Of a stretch of DNA of 14,319 nt, positions 6,693 through 14,319 are shown piece after piece. The notes below the pieces were generated by a model. It saw only the letters and a list, made by a program, of their open reading frames with translations, was not told the DNA's origin and did no database searches. How positions within the stretch are numbered: the stretch's first letter is position 1; every line of letters begins with the position of its first letter. The position numbers and the translations under genes are program-made. Source of the stretch: Pararhizobium sp. YC-54 (GTDB taxonomy: Bacteria > Pseudomonadota > Alphaproteobacteria > Rhizobiales > Rhizobiaceae); NCBI RefSeq assembly GCF_025847205.1, contig NZ_JAOYTH010000033.1, positions 1 through 14,319 of the forward strand. Direction: 5' to 3'.

Positions 6693-7461
6693 GCTCGACA
6701 TCGAAATGCGGCGGCTTGTCGGGGGCGACCTCGACAAACCGCCCCCTCACCCGGAATGTCTTTTCGATCAAACCGCTTTCCGCGAGTGCCTTCGGCTCGC
6801 CATCGAAGCGCAACTCGCCCTTCTCCAGCAGGGAGATGCGGTCGCTGACCGCGATCGCCTGGTTGATGTCGTGGATGGCCATGATGATCGTTACGCCGCG
6901 CTCCCGGCTGAGACGATGAACGAGGTCGAGAACTTCGACCTGGTAGCCGATATCGAGGAACGAAGTCGGCTCGTCGAGCAGAAGGATGCCCGCCTCCTGC
7001 GCCAAAGCGGCCGATATCCAAGCGCGCTGACGTTCACCACCGGAGAGTTCCCGAAGCGTCCGGTCTGCAAAACCAGTTAGTCCCGTGCTCTCGAGCGCCC
7101 ATTCGATAGCCTCTTCGTCCCTGCGGTCATAGGAGCGGAACAGCCCGACATGGGGAAAGCGGCCCTGCCGGACGAGCTGGGCGATCGTCATTTCGTCTGG
7201 AGCGGCGGGCTGTTGCGGCAGGAACGCGAGTTTCTTCGCGATGGCCTTTCGCGACATCGACGCGACCGCCACGCCTTCGATATCGGCTCTTCCTTCCGAT
7301 GGCTTGATCAGTCCGGCAAGAGCCTGAAGCGCCGTACTCTTCCCCGACCCGTTCGGGCCGATGAGCGCGCGGATTTCCCCCTTCTCCATGGCAAGAAAGA
7401 AGCCGTGCAATGCTCTTCTGCGGCCGTAGTTCACCGACAATTGCGAGCAGGAAAGGGGCAT
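6664..7461 (-). CDS. ABC transporter ATP-binding protein, FecE/FhuC type (iron-siderophore uptake)
   Basis: This 265-residue ATPase has Walker A at 35-43 (GPNGSGKST), a Q-loop near 83-84, signature L139SGGERQR, Walker B at 159-164 (ILLLDE) and switch His at 197 (AIHDIN). Such proteins power import of ferric siderophores, heme or cobalamin through FecCD-family permeases. The ATG at 7461 lies 8 bp after the upstream permease stop and has GAGG at the right distance. The same frame stays open far upstream to 8466, but that part is a shadow of the permease gene. It is the last gene of a four-gene operon, and its 3' end overlaps the convergent methyltransferase by 29 bp. The substrate is unknown. 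Confidence 0.93.
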   Translation of the reverse strand: MPLSCSQLSVNYGRRRALHGFFLAMEKGEIRALIGPNGSGKSTALQALAGLIKPSEGRADIEGVAVASMSRKAIAKKLAFLPQQPAAPDEMTIAQLVRQGRFPHVGLFRSYDRRDEEAIEWALESTGLTGFADRTLRELSGGERQRAWISAALAQEAGILLLDEPTSFLDIGYQVEVLDLVHRLSRERGVTIIMAIHDINQAIAVSDRISLLEKGELRFDGEPKALAESGLIEKTFRVRGRFVEVAPDKPPHFDVELTKLPQSKS

Positions 7462-7469
7462 GGACGACC

Positions 7470-8504
7470 TCAAGGAATCTTGCGCAGAAGCGCGAGCAGG
7501 ACGGGTACACCCGTGACGGCAGTGACGACGCCGATCGGGATCTCTTCGGCCCCGCCGGCAAGACGACCGATCAAATCGCCAAGCGTGACGATGACCGCGC
7601 CGAGGACGATGGTGAGCGGGAGGACCAACGGGAAATGCCGTCCAGCCAGAAACCGCGCCAGGTGGGGCACGATAAGGCCGACGAACACGATCGGCCCGAC
7701 GGCGCCAACCGCGCTTGCGGCGAGCGCACAGGACAGGAGCAGAACCAGGGAAAACTGCCTTCGATAGGAAAGCCCGAAGGAACGTGCCACCGCCGCGTCG
7801 AACCGAAGAAGGACAAGCGGGCGATAGATCAGGGGAAGCATCGCGAAGCCGACCACGGTGAATGGTAGGAGGAAGAGTGCGTGATCCCAGGTTCTGGCAT
7901 AGAAGCTGCCGGACATCCATTCGAGGATGATCTCGATCCGCGCCGAGCCCCAGCCAGCGATGAGTCCGATGGCGAGAGCGTGCATGACGGCTCCGACGGC
8001 AATGCCGCAGAGCGTTATCCGGATCGGGCTTAGATCGAGGCGAAACGCCAGAAGATAGATGATGCCGCCCGCGATCATCCCGCCTACCATCCCGGCCGGC
8101 GGCAGCCACGCGATCGGCAGTTCGTTGACGGAATGGGAATCCGGATTGGCGAGATAGACCGTGAACAGCAGGAACATCGTTACCGTCAGGGTGGCCCCCT
8201 GCGAGACGCCCATGAGCGAAGGGTCGGCGAGCGGATTGCGGGTAATGGTCTGAAGGAGCAGGCCAGCCAGCGCGAACTGAACGCCCGCGAGAATGCCTGT
8301 CACGATCCTTGGCAACCTGATGTCGAGTATGATCGAGCGCGCTTCCGGCGAACCGCTTCCGGTCAGCGCCGACAGGACGTCGCGCGCGGGAATGTCGACG
8401 ATCCCGAGAAACACGGCGGCCAGAAAGGAAATCAGCACAAGCGTCAACACGGCTGGAAGAACCCACGGGCTTGGCTGGCGGACGGTAGAGGCCTTGGTGT
8501 TCAT
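7470..8504 (-). CDS. FecCD-family iron-siderophore ABC transporter permease (second permease, FecD-like)
   Basis: This 344-residue, very hydrophobic protein has roughly nine to ten membrane segments. It carries FecCD-family landmarks: RLPRIVTGILAGVQFALAGL near residues 63-82, then QTITRNPLADPSLMGVSQGA, and near the C-terminus GPIVFVGLIVPHLARFLAGR, the loop region that contacts the ATPase. It would form the inner-membrane channel together with the adjacent permease. Its ATG overlaps the stop of the upstream permease as ATGA (8501-8504), and the ATPase starts 8 bp after its stop, so the genes are tightly coupled. The length is normal. BtuC- or heme-type permeases share the fold, so the substrate is not fixed by the sequence. 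Confidence 0.92.
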   Translation of the reverse strand: MNTKASTVRQPSPWVLPAVLTLVLISFLAAVFLGIVDIPARDVLSALTGSGSPEARSIILDIRLPRIVTGILAGVQFALAGLLLQTITRNPLADPSLMGVSQGATLTVTMFLLFTVYLANPDSHSVNELPIAWLPPAGMVGGMIAGGIIYLLAFRLDLSPIRITLCGIAVGAVMHALAIGLIAGWGSARIEIILEWMSGSFYARTWDHALFLLPFTVVGFAMLPLIYRPLVLLRFDAAVARSFGLSYRRQFSLVLLLSCALAASAVGAVGPIVFVGLIVPHLARFLAGRHFPLVLPLTIVLGAVIVTLGDLIGRLAGGAEEIPIGVVTAVTGVPVLLALLRKIP

Positions 8505-9505
8505 GGACCTTCGCTCCTGAAATCCAGCCGGCCGCGCTGAATGAGATAGACGAAGATCGGTCCGCCGAGAAGCGCTGTGATGATACCGACCGGAAGCTCC
8601 TTGGGAATGGCGACCGTGCGGGCGATCAGGTCAGCCGTCGTCACGATCAGCGATCCGATGGCCGCAGCCAGTCCGATTTCCCAGCCTGTGCCGCGTGGTC
8701 GCAGCAGACGAGCGATATGTGGCGCGGCCAATCCGACGAAGGCGACCGGCCCTGCGATCGGAGCAACACCGGCAACCGGGCAGATGCCAAGGATGAGCAG
8801 AACAGGTTTCCAAAACCCCAGTTGCACGCCCATCCCGGCGGCAGACCTGTCGTCGAGGGAAAACATCGCGATCACGCGATAAAGGATCAAGGCTCCCAAT
8901 ACGCCTGACAATACCCAGGGTAACATCTGCAGCAGATTGGCCCACGACCGGCCTGAAAATCCGCCGACCAGCCAGAACAACAGCGCCGTGGATTGCGGCC
9001 CGGCAAACAGCAGAACGTAGATCGTGATCGCCCCCAGGAAAAGCGAGACACTTACACCCCCGAGCGCCAGATGCAGCGGATGGCCAGTGCCACCGCGTGC
9101 GACCCAGAAAGTTACCGTCGCAGCGGCGAGGCCCCCGGCGAGCCCGACAAACGGATAGAGATGTCCGGAAATCGACGGAAAGAAAACGAAGCAGGTGACG
9201 ATCGGCGCGACTGCCCCGGCGGTGACACCCGTGATGCCTGGATCGGCGAGCGGGTTCCGCGTCAGCGACTGGAGGATGTAGCCCGAGACGGCAAGGCCTG
9301 CCCCTGCCACCGCGGCGGTCAGGCTCCTCGGCAGCCGGAGCGTCCAGACCAGGATCGACTCGATCTTGCCGTCAGGGGCAACGAGAACTCGGAGAACGGC
9401 GTCGATCGACAGCATTTTCGCGCCGGGCAAGAGCCCGGCGACGATGATCAAGATTGTCGCGACGACGATGAGGCCGACGGTTATCGAGGATTTCCGAGCG
9501 TCCAT
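8501..9505 (-). CDS. FecCD-family iron-siderophore ABC transporter permease (first permease, FecC-like)
   Basis: This 334-residue integral membrane protein has LRLPRSLTAAVAGAGLAVSG, then LQSLTRNPLADPGITGVTAG near residue 80, and GPVAFVGLAAPHIARLLRPR near the C-terminus, all typical of FecCD permeases. It is similar in layout to the next gene but not identical, as expected for a heterodimeric channel. The start codon lies 16 bp after the binding-protein stop. I see only a weak ribosome-binding sequence, so coupling to the upstream gene is likely. Its TGA overlaps the following ATG by four bases. Confidence 0.92.
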   Translation of the reverse strand: MDARKSSITVGLIVVATILIIVAGLLPGAKMLSIDAVLRVLVAPDGKIESILVWTLRLPRSLTAAVAGAGLAVSGYILQSLTRNPLADPGITGVTAGAVAPIVTCFVFFPSISGHLYPFVGLAGGLAAATVTFWVARGGTGHPLHLALGGVSVSLFLGAITIYVLLFAGPQSTALLFWLVGGFSGRSWANLLQMLPWVLSGVLGALILYRVIAMFSLDDRSAAGMGVQLGFWKPVLLILGICPVAGVAPIAGPVAFVGLAAPHIARLLRPRGTGWEIGLAAAIGSLIVTTADLIARTVAIPKELPVGIITALLGGPIFVYLIQRGRLDFRSEGP

Positions 9506-9521
9506 CGTCGCGATCTACTCG

Positions 9522-10505
9522 TCAGTTCTGGACCTCGGCCGGAATGAGCTTCGCGGCTTCGGACCGGACGTCCACTTTCGGGAAAACATCGGGATAGAGG
9601 TAGTGAGCGGCTTCGCGCAACATGATTTCACGGGCGATCGGACCATTGGTCTCGACCCACTGGTCGCCGACATAGAAGACCCTGTTGTTCTTGACCGCGG
9701 TGAGCTGGCTCCAGATCGGGTTGTTCTCGTGCGGGCGGTCCGGGCCGTAATCATAGATGAAGAGGACTTCCGGGTCCTTTTCGAGCATTGTCTCAAGGCT
9801 GAGATCGATACCGAACTCCCCGCCCGGCGTCATGGCGCCTGCGATATTCTCGCCGCCGATGGCATTGACGATGGAAGCGGAGGTGTTCTCGTCATGGAAT
9901 GCGAACGGCACTTCGCCGCCCCACATGATCGCATAGCGGGGATGGACATCCTTAGGGGCCTTGGCGGCGATCTCGGCCAAATGCGCGCGGAATTCCTTGT
10001 TCAATTCGATACCGCGCTCGGGCTTGCCGAGGACTTTCGATAGCGCTTCGATTTCCTTGTCGCTGCCGTCGAGCAGTTCCATGTTCCAGGCGACGTAAGG
10101 CGCGATCTTCTCAAGCTGCGGCGCATTGCCGACCGTGTAGCGGCGGATTGCGACAATCAGGTCCGGCTTGGCTTCCGAGAGCAGTTCGAGGTTCGGCTTG
10201 GCACGCTGGCCGATCTGTACCATGTCCTTGGTGAGACCGAGCAAGAACTCGGGCGGGCGGCCATCGACCATGTAGGTGCTGGCGACCGGCTTGATACCAA
10301 GCGCAAGTGCGACGTCGTCGGCGAAGTAAGAGATCGACGCGATCCGCTTCGGCTGCGCCGGAACCTGGACTTCGACGCCGCGATCGTCGGTCACCGTGAC
10401 CGTGGCATCATCGGCGAGCGCCGGAACGGTGACAAGAATAGCGCAGGCTGCAAGCAGTCCTGATAGCACGATGCGCCCGCTCGACAGCGCGAAATCAAAA
10501 GACAT
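9522..10505 (-). CDS. Periplasmic iron-siderophore substrate-binding protein, FecB-like
   Basis: This 327-residue class III binding protein (Peripla_BP_2 type) captures the ligand for the FecCD-like permeases. After an export signal, the mature part begins DDATVTVTDDRGVEVQVPAQ, followed by PKRIASI, LALGIKPVA and NLELLSEAKPDLIVA, the usual pattern of ferric-siderophore binders. Residues 1-31 form a signal peptide with a likely cut after VPALA. An LAAC at 18-21 also fits a lipobox, so a lipoprotein cannot be excluded. I chose ATG 10505 because AGGGAGAG lies just upstream; an in-frame ATG at 10532 would add nine residues before this site. It is the first gene of the importer operon and divergent from a LysR gene. 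Confidence 0.9.
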   Translation of the reverse strand: MSFDFALSSGRIVLSGLLAACAILVTVPALADDATVTVTDDRGVEVQVPAQPKRIASISYFADDVALALGIKPVASTYMVDGRPPEFLLGLTKDMVQIGQRAKPNLELLSEAKPDLIVAIRRYTVGNAPQLEKIAPYVAWNMELLDGSDKEIEALSKVLGKPERGIELNKEFRAHLAEIAAKAPKDVHPRYAIMWGGEVPFAFHDENTSASIVNAIGGENIAGAMTPGGEFGIDLSLETMLEKDPEVLFIYDYGPDRPHENNPIWSQLTAVKNNRVFYVGDQWVETNGPIAREIMLREAAHYLYPDVFPKVDVRSEAAKLIPAEVQN

Positions 10506-10720
10506 GGTTCTCTCCCTATATTTGATCAGCAAGGACAGTGACGCCGCGCTCGCGGCACATGCCGTTGCAAGAAATGCATGCTGCGCCTTGGCTCGACACA
10601 GTCGGACGAGGTTCGGATTTCATTCATCGATCGGAGACTTCCCGGATCATTCTTGTCAGCTCGGTCGATTGTGGATAGATACAGTCAAGTTAATTGCAAG
10701 CGAAAGATTCTCACGCCGGC

Positions 10721-11599
10721 ATGAGGAATTCTCAATCCGATCCCAAACTGCCTCCGTTGGGCACGCTACCGGCGTTCTCGATTGCGGCTCGCACGGGCAG
10801 CCTCACACTCACCGCGCGGGAACTGCACCTCACACCGGGTGCAATCAGCCGGCAGATCAAATCGCTTGAGGACGCTCTTGGCATCCAGCTCTTCCATCGC
10901 AGCCACAATGCCATATTGCTCACCGATGCCGGCCGGCAGTATCTCACCCATGTCAATGCCGCTCTCGCCACGATCGACAATGGAACCCGCGCACTCCTGC
11001 CGGATCGCGTGCGCATGGTGGTGCAGGCTCCGATCACCATCGCCCGGCGATGGCTTATTCCCAGGCTCGGCTCGTATCTGACGGAGAACCGGAACGTCGA
11101 CCTTTGCGTCCAATCGCTTGCACTCGGTGCCAGCGACATTCCCGACATTAGGATCGCCTACAGTCGCGGCTCCGATGAAGCCCGGTTTCCATCCGCCTTT
11201 CTCCTCGACAGGACGGTTGCCGTCTGCTCGCCACTCCTGATTGGCCGGGCTGCCGCATCGATGAACCCCGAGGCGCTGCTCGATCTGCCGATCCTGCTCG
11301 ATACTGCGGATGCATGGTCGTGGCGACGCTGGTGCGATGCAGCGGGTATCGCATTCCAGCCTAACGCCGGCAGCATCACTTTCGACACGGACGAGGCATC
11401 AATCGATGCAAGCTTGACCGGCCTCGGGATCGGACAGGCCAGTCCATCCCTCGTCGAACGGGAGTTGAGGGAGGGGCAGCTCATCGTGCTATGCCCGCAC
11501 ATCAACCCGATTGTTGGGGCGTATGAAATCGCGGACCGGGTGCCCACCGGCAAGGCCGACCGGTTCAATCAATGGCTCCTGAAGTGGCGGGGAGCCTGA
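10721..11599 (+). CDS. LysR-family transcriptional regulator, GcvA-like, divergent from the iron-importer operon
   Basis: This 292-residue LysR protein has a helix-turn-helix at about residues 28-47 (LTLTARELHLTPGAISRQIK) and the LPPLGTLPAFSIAARTGSLT opening of the GcvA-like branch. An effector-binding domain follows. I used ATG 10721; an in-frame TTG at 10694 would add nine residues, and neither has a strong ribosome-binding site. The 215-bp gap to the binding-protein gene is its likely operator region, so it may control the importer. That would be unusual for an iron-uptake operon, which in rhizobia is normally under RirA, Irr or Fur/Mur. I saw no clear RirA-type TGA-N9-TCA site in the gap. 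The target and ligand are inferred from position only. Confidence 0.88.
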   Translation: MRNSQSDPKLPPLGTLPAFSIAARTGSLTLTARELHLTPGAISRQIKSLEDALGIQLFHRSHNAILLTDAGRQYLTHVNAALATIDNGTRALLPDRVRMVVQAPITIARRWLIPRLGSYLTENRNVDLCVQSLALGASDIPDIRIAYSRGSDEARFPSAFLLDRTVAVCSPLLIGRAAASMNPEALLDLPILLDTADAWSWRRWCDAAGIAFQPNAGSITFDTDEASIDASLTGLGIGQASPSLVERELREGQLIVLCPHINPIVGAYEIADRVPTGKADRFNQWLLKWRGA

Positions 11600-11848
11600 T
11601 TGGGCTCAGCGTCGGCTCAAGCGGTATCCACCATGGGGCCGAGAGCCGTCGGTCGGCTTCCGGGCTCCGATTTTCGAAAGCAGACCTTGAGCCTGGCGGG
11701 CGCGTGATCTGACGCGAAGTGGACGTTCGGTCGCCCTCGGCCGAACGCACGCGCCGACGCCCCCCTTCGTAAGTCCGAAATACTTGGTTTCAGTCCCATC
11801 ATTTCAGCTATAAGGTGGGAGACATCGCCCAAAGGGGATTCAAGGCCA

Positions 11849-12520
11849 ATGCCCCCAGAGAAGAAGGACCGTTCGCCTGTTGCGCTGGAACAGCGCGACG
11901 TAAGCGCCGACCAGCGCATGTTCTCGCCTTCCGTTGCGCGAAATTCGGCGCCGATCCTCGCGGTCATAAAACGTGTCCTTCCAACACGTGGCGCCGTGCT
12001 GGAGATTGGATGCGGGACCGGCGAGCACGCCGTGTGTTTTGCGGGAGCAATGCCCAATCTCACCTGGCAGCCGAGCGATCCGGATGCCGACGCCCGCACC
12101 AGCACGTCTAGCTGGATCAAATTCGCAGGGCTGAAGAATGTGCTGGCACCGCGGGATATTGATGTGTGCTCAGGACAATGGGGCGTCGAACAAACGGGGC
12201 ATTTTGACGTCATCGTGTCGATCAATATGATCCATATCGCGCCATGGGCGGCAAGCTTAGGATTGTTCGCAGGAGCCGCCCGTTTGCTTCACGCTGGTGG
12301 GCTTCTTCTTCTCTACGGCCCATTCATGCGCGATGGGGCACACAACGCCCCCTCGAACGCTGCTTTCGACGCGGCTCTAAAGGAGCGCAACCCATCCTGG
12401 GGTGTGCGTGATATCGCTGATCTTGAACAAGTGGGTGAGGCCGCTGGACTTAATCTCCGCGAGACGATCCAGATGCCTGCCAACAATATGTTGCTGGTCT
12501 TCTCCAGCGGTAGTGCCTGA
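11849..12520 (+). CDS. DUF938-family SAM-dependent methyltransferase-like protein
   Basis: This 223-residue protein belongs to the DUF938 family. The landmarks are SPSVARNSAPILAVI (26-40), the SAM loop VLEIGCGTGEHAV (50-62) and LTWQPSDPDADAR (71-83). Further on come INMIHIAPW (125-133), LYGPFMRDGAHNAPSNAAFD (155-174), SWGVRDI (183-189) and MPANNMLLVF (209-218). It is full length. The family has a class I methyltransferase fold but no established substrate. ATG 11849 follows AAGG at 11842-11845. The 249 bp upstream (11600-11848) hold no gene, and TATAAG at 11809-11814 could be part of a promoter. A molybdoenzyme gene follows in the same direction after 209 bp. A functional link to it is unproven. 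Confidence 0.9.
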   Translation: MPPEKKDRSPVALEQRDVSADQRMFSPSVARNSAPILAVIKRVLPTRGAVLEIGCGTGEHAVCFAGAMPNLTWQPSDPDADARTSTSSWIKFAGLKNVLAPRDIDVCSGQWGVEQTGHFDVIVSINMIHIAPWAASLGLFAGAARLLHAGGLLLLYGPFMRDGAHNAPSNAAFDAALKERNPSWGVRDIADLEQVGEAAGLNLRETIQMPANNMLLVFSSGSA

Positions 12521-12729
12521 ACGACAAGCGGGCTCGAAAGAGACGTAGGCCCATAGCAGCATTCGGGCCCTTTGCTGCCGTTCGAGGTCGATCCGAGGAA
12601 CGTGCGGTATGTGCTAGAATGCGGCCGAAGGCGGAACGCGACAGACGCACTGCGAGGGGCGGTGTGATCGAACCGGAATTCGCGCGACCGAGTGCCAACG
12701 TTGTGCTCTTGGAAGGGGAGACGAGGACA

Positions 12730-13839
12730 ATGCCGACACCAGAGCAACCCGGTCTAATAGTTCGACAGAAATCCCCACAGAACACCGAGTTTCCGTTTGC
12801 GTCGCTCTCCGATTGGCTGATCCCAACCGAGCTGTTCTTTGTGCGAAACCATTTCCCCTCGCCGGACCTCGATGCGCGAGACTGGAGATTGCGCGTTGAC
12901 GGGGCGGTGGAGCGGCCGATCGAACTTGACCTCGACAGCATCAAGGCGATGCGGCGCACGACTTTCACCGCCGTCGTCGAGTGTGCAGGGAACGGGCGCG
13001 TCTACTATGTGCCGGCGAAGGAGGGGTTGCAGTGGCAGAACGGAGCCGTCGGCAATGCCGCGTGGACAGGTGTTCTTCTGCGCGAGATTTTGGAAATGGC
13101 GGGCGTTAAGCCAACCGCACGTGAGGTTCTGCTCGCAGGCGCCGACAGCGGCGTCGTCGACACGAACAAGAAAACGGCTTCTCCCGGCCCCATCGCTTTT
13201 GCGCGCAGTCTACCGCTTGAGAAGGCCATCGCTGACAGCACGATCCTTGCCTATTCGATGAACGAGGAGCCGTTGACGCGCGATCACGGCTACCCGCTAC
13301 GCGCGGTCGTGGGTGGCTGGTTCGGCATGGCCTGGGTCAAGTGGATCACGCATATCACGGTCGTGGAGCAGCCGTTCCTTGGCTACTGGCAGGCGCGCGA
13401 CTATTTCCGTTGGGAGCGCAGCCTCGGGGAACCCAGGCTGGTCCCCCTTGCGGAGATGGAGGTCAAAGCGCAGATCGCGCGTCCCGTACAGGGCACGCGT
13501 CTGACCGCCGGCCAACCGTACCGGATTTTCGGAGCCGCCTGGAGCGGAGAGGCTGTTATCCGGCAGGTGCAGGTCTGCACGGGAGATGGCAGGGGCTGGC
13601 GCGAGGCAAGGCTCCTCGAAACAGAACGTCCCTTTGCATGGCGCTTGTGGGAGTACATGTGGACCCCTGAAGACGTGGGGCGATATGCACTGCGATGTCG
13701 CGCGATCGATGGGACGGGCTGCGTGCAGCCCGACCTCCAGCGTTCCGACTGCGAGAGCTACGCGGCCAATTGGATCGTTCCGGTTGAGGTTACGGTCGTT
13801 CCCGAGCCACAGACGTACGAGGAGGAATTCGTGATCTAA
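12730..13839 (+). CDS. Sulfite-oxidase-family molybdopterin oxidoreductase, heme-less
   Basis: This 369-residue protein has an N-terminal oxidoreductase molybdopterin-binding domain, with the predicted molybdenum-binding cysteine at C85 (VVECAGNGR) and a central MNEEPLTRDHGYPLRAVVGG segment. A C-terminal Mo-co dimerisation domain spans roughly 235-365. Enzymes of this family oxidise sulfite to sulfate or act on related sulfur compounds. I chose ATG 12730, which has GACGAGGACA just upstream; an in-frame ATG at 12619 would add 37 unconserved residues. Neither start gives a twin-arginine or Sec signal, so it appears cytoplasmic, unlike the periplasmic bacterial SorA/SorT enzymes. No heme b5 domain or partner cytochrome gene is present. 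The segment GWFGMAWVKW replaces the GARSVKW usually seen in eukaryotic sulfite oxidases. Substrate and electron acceptor remain open. Confidence 0.85.
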   Translation: MPTPEQPGLIVRQKSPQNTEFPFASLSDWLIPTELFFVRNHFPSPDLDARDWRLRVDGAVERPIELDLDSIKAMRRTTFTAVVECAGNGRVYYVPAKEGLQWQNGAVGNAAWTGVLLREILEMAGVKPTAREVLLAGADSGVVDTNKKTASPGPIAFARSLPLEKAIADSTILAYSMNEEPLTRDHGYPLRAVVGGWFGMAWVKWITHITVVEQPFLGYWQARDYFRWERSLGEPRLVPLAEMEVKAQIARPVQGTRLTAGQPYRIFGAAWSGEAVIRQVQVCTGDGRGWREARLLETERPFAWRLWEYMWTPEDVGRYALRCRAIDGTGCVQPDLQRSDCESYAANWIVPVEVTVVPEPQTYEEEFVI

Positions 13840-14004
13840 TCACCCGCATGGGGCGGAATGGCGGCTTTTGGCGCAACTGCGACCCGCGTTGTCACTGCGT
13901 CATGTCCGCTTTGCAGCAACAGCGACGGGTGGCTCGATGACCATTATGACGGCGCATAGCCGCTCAATCGAACTGCTCAAACCGGAAACATTTTCCCCAA
14001 AGAG

Positions 14005-14033
14005 GTACGGCCCCGCTGGACGCGGGGCCGTAC
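14005..14033. terminator. Strong 12-bp hairpin downstream of the recombinase gene, possible terminator
   Basis: GTACGGCCCCGC (14005-14016) and GCGGGGCCGTAC (14022-14033) pair perfectly around TGGAC. It starts 4 bp after the recombinase stop codon on the minus strand. It could stop transcription from the recombinase and from the sulfite-oxidase-like gene 165 bp away on the other strand. Neither side has a run of T, so efficiency is uncertain. The rest of 13840-14037 holds nothing recognisable. Confidence 0.6.
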
Positions 14034-14037
14034 TCCG

Positions 14038-14319
14038 TCAAATCTCTGTATGCTCCGCTAGTTCCAGCGCATCCTCGATGTCAACACCAAGGTAGCGGAC
14101 CGTGTTCTCAATCTTGGTATGTCCGAGCAATATCTGGATTACACGAAGATTGCCCGTCGCTTTGCAGATCATCGCGGCCTTCGCGCGTCGAAGCGAGTGC
14201 GTGCCGTAGTCTTCGCGTCTTAGCCCAATTGCAGTTACCCACTCATCGACCAATCGCGCATACTGGCGAGTGCTGATATGATCGGTATGCTCGATCCGAC
14301 TGGGAAAGGCGTAGTCGTC
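14038..14319 (-). CDS. Tyrosine recombinase / phage-type integrase, C-terminal part (5' end outside window)
   Basis: The open frame enters from the right edge, beginning DDYAFPSRIEHTDHISTRQY, and gives the last 93 residues of a tyrosine recombinase. The catalytic pattern is visible as THSLRR (H-x-x-R), LLGHTKIENTVRYL with the second His, and the presumed nucleophile Tyr in RYLGV. It breaks and rejoins DNA at specific sites. The form resembles short integrases common on rhizobial plasmids and islands. The catalytic residues in this part are intact, but the N-terminus and the first catalytic Arg lie outside. Its presence marks this end of the window as mobile DNA. I saw no attachment site or tRNA next to it. 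Confidence 0.88.
   Translation of the reverse strand, partial: DDYAFPSRIEHTDHISTRQYARLVDEWVTAIGLRREDYGTHSLRRAKAAMICKATGNLRVIQILLGHTKIENTVRYLGVDIEDALELAEHTEI

Noticed and set aside
7462..8466. Apparent 600-residue protein starting at 8466 and ending with the ABC ATPase
   Set aside because: The upstream 335 residues are Arg/Ser-rich and lie in another frame of the FecD-like permease gene. The ATPase has its own ATG at 7461 with a ribosome-binding site.
10722..10734. TGAGGAATTCTCA as a RirA-type operator
   Set aside because: The spacing TGA-N7-TCA does not match TGA-N9-TCA, and the site overlaps the first codons of the LysR gene.
11592..11607. Small inverted repeat GAGCC/GGCTC at the end of the second LysR gene as a terminator
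   Set aside because: The stem is only 5 bp, has no T-tract, and is easily expected by chance at this G+C content.
11617..12225. Minus-strand ORF of 202 codons opposite the DUF938 gene
   Set aside because: DUF938 motifs are clear on the plus strand, and the antisense frame has no family features.

Overview
The window looks like accessory or plasmid-type DNA from an alphaproteobacterium, most likely of the Rhizobiales. The evidence is the high G+C content and the gene families: glutathione-dependent formaldehyde dehydrogenase, GbcAB-type betaine demethylase, two GcvA-like LysR regulators, a DUF938 methyltransferase, an IS5/IS427-type element and a short rhizobial-type tyrosine recombinase. This is inferred from family resemblance only. 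No rRNA, tRNA or CRISPR array was seen.

Region 1 (1-3758) is a quaternary-amine and formaldehyde module. The 3' end of a class III alcohol dehydrogenase (+) meets, tail to tail across a bidirectional terminator, a two-gene operon (-) for a Rieske oxygenase (gbcA-like) and its flavin/[2Fe-2S] reductase (gbcB-like). Demethylation of a betaine releases formaldehyde, and the dehydrogenase family removes formaldehyde. A LysR gene is divergent from gbcA, and a T-N11-A dyad lies in the shared 136-bp gap.

Region 2 (3812-5993) holds two short-chain dehydrogenase genes (-) whose stop and start overlap as ATGA. The upstream one has lost its whole NAD(P)-binding half at the border of an insertion sequence (5031-5665). 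The element has perfect 16-bp ends and CTAG on both sides, but it is internally deleted and its transposase lacks the first catalytic Asp. The rest of the dehydrogenase is not found beyond the element, so the site is a rearrangement scar. The 324 bp beyond it hold only a doubtful small ORF and a perfect 11-bp hairpin.

Region 3 (5994-11599) has a class I methyltransferase (+) that overlaps tail to tail with a complete FecBCDE-type iron/siderophore ABC importer operon (-). The order is binding protein, permease, permease, ATPase. A second GcvA-like LysR gene is divergent from it. No TonB receptor or siderophore synthesis gene lies in the window.

Region 4 (11849-14319) has a DUF938 methyltransferase and a heme-less, apparently cytoplasmic sulfite-oxidase-family molybdoenzyme (both +). 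They are followed by a strong hairpin and the C-terminal part of a tyrosine recombinase (-) that runs off the window.

The most interesting signals are the betaine-demethylase locus, which has LysR and dehydrogenase partners instead of the usual AraC regulator and dimethylglycine genes, and the insertion-sequence scar that has damaged it.
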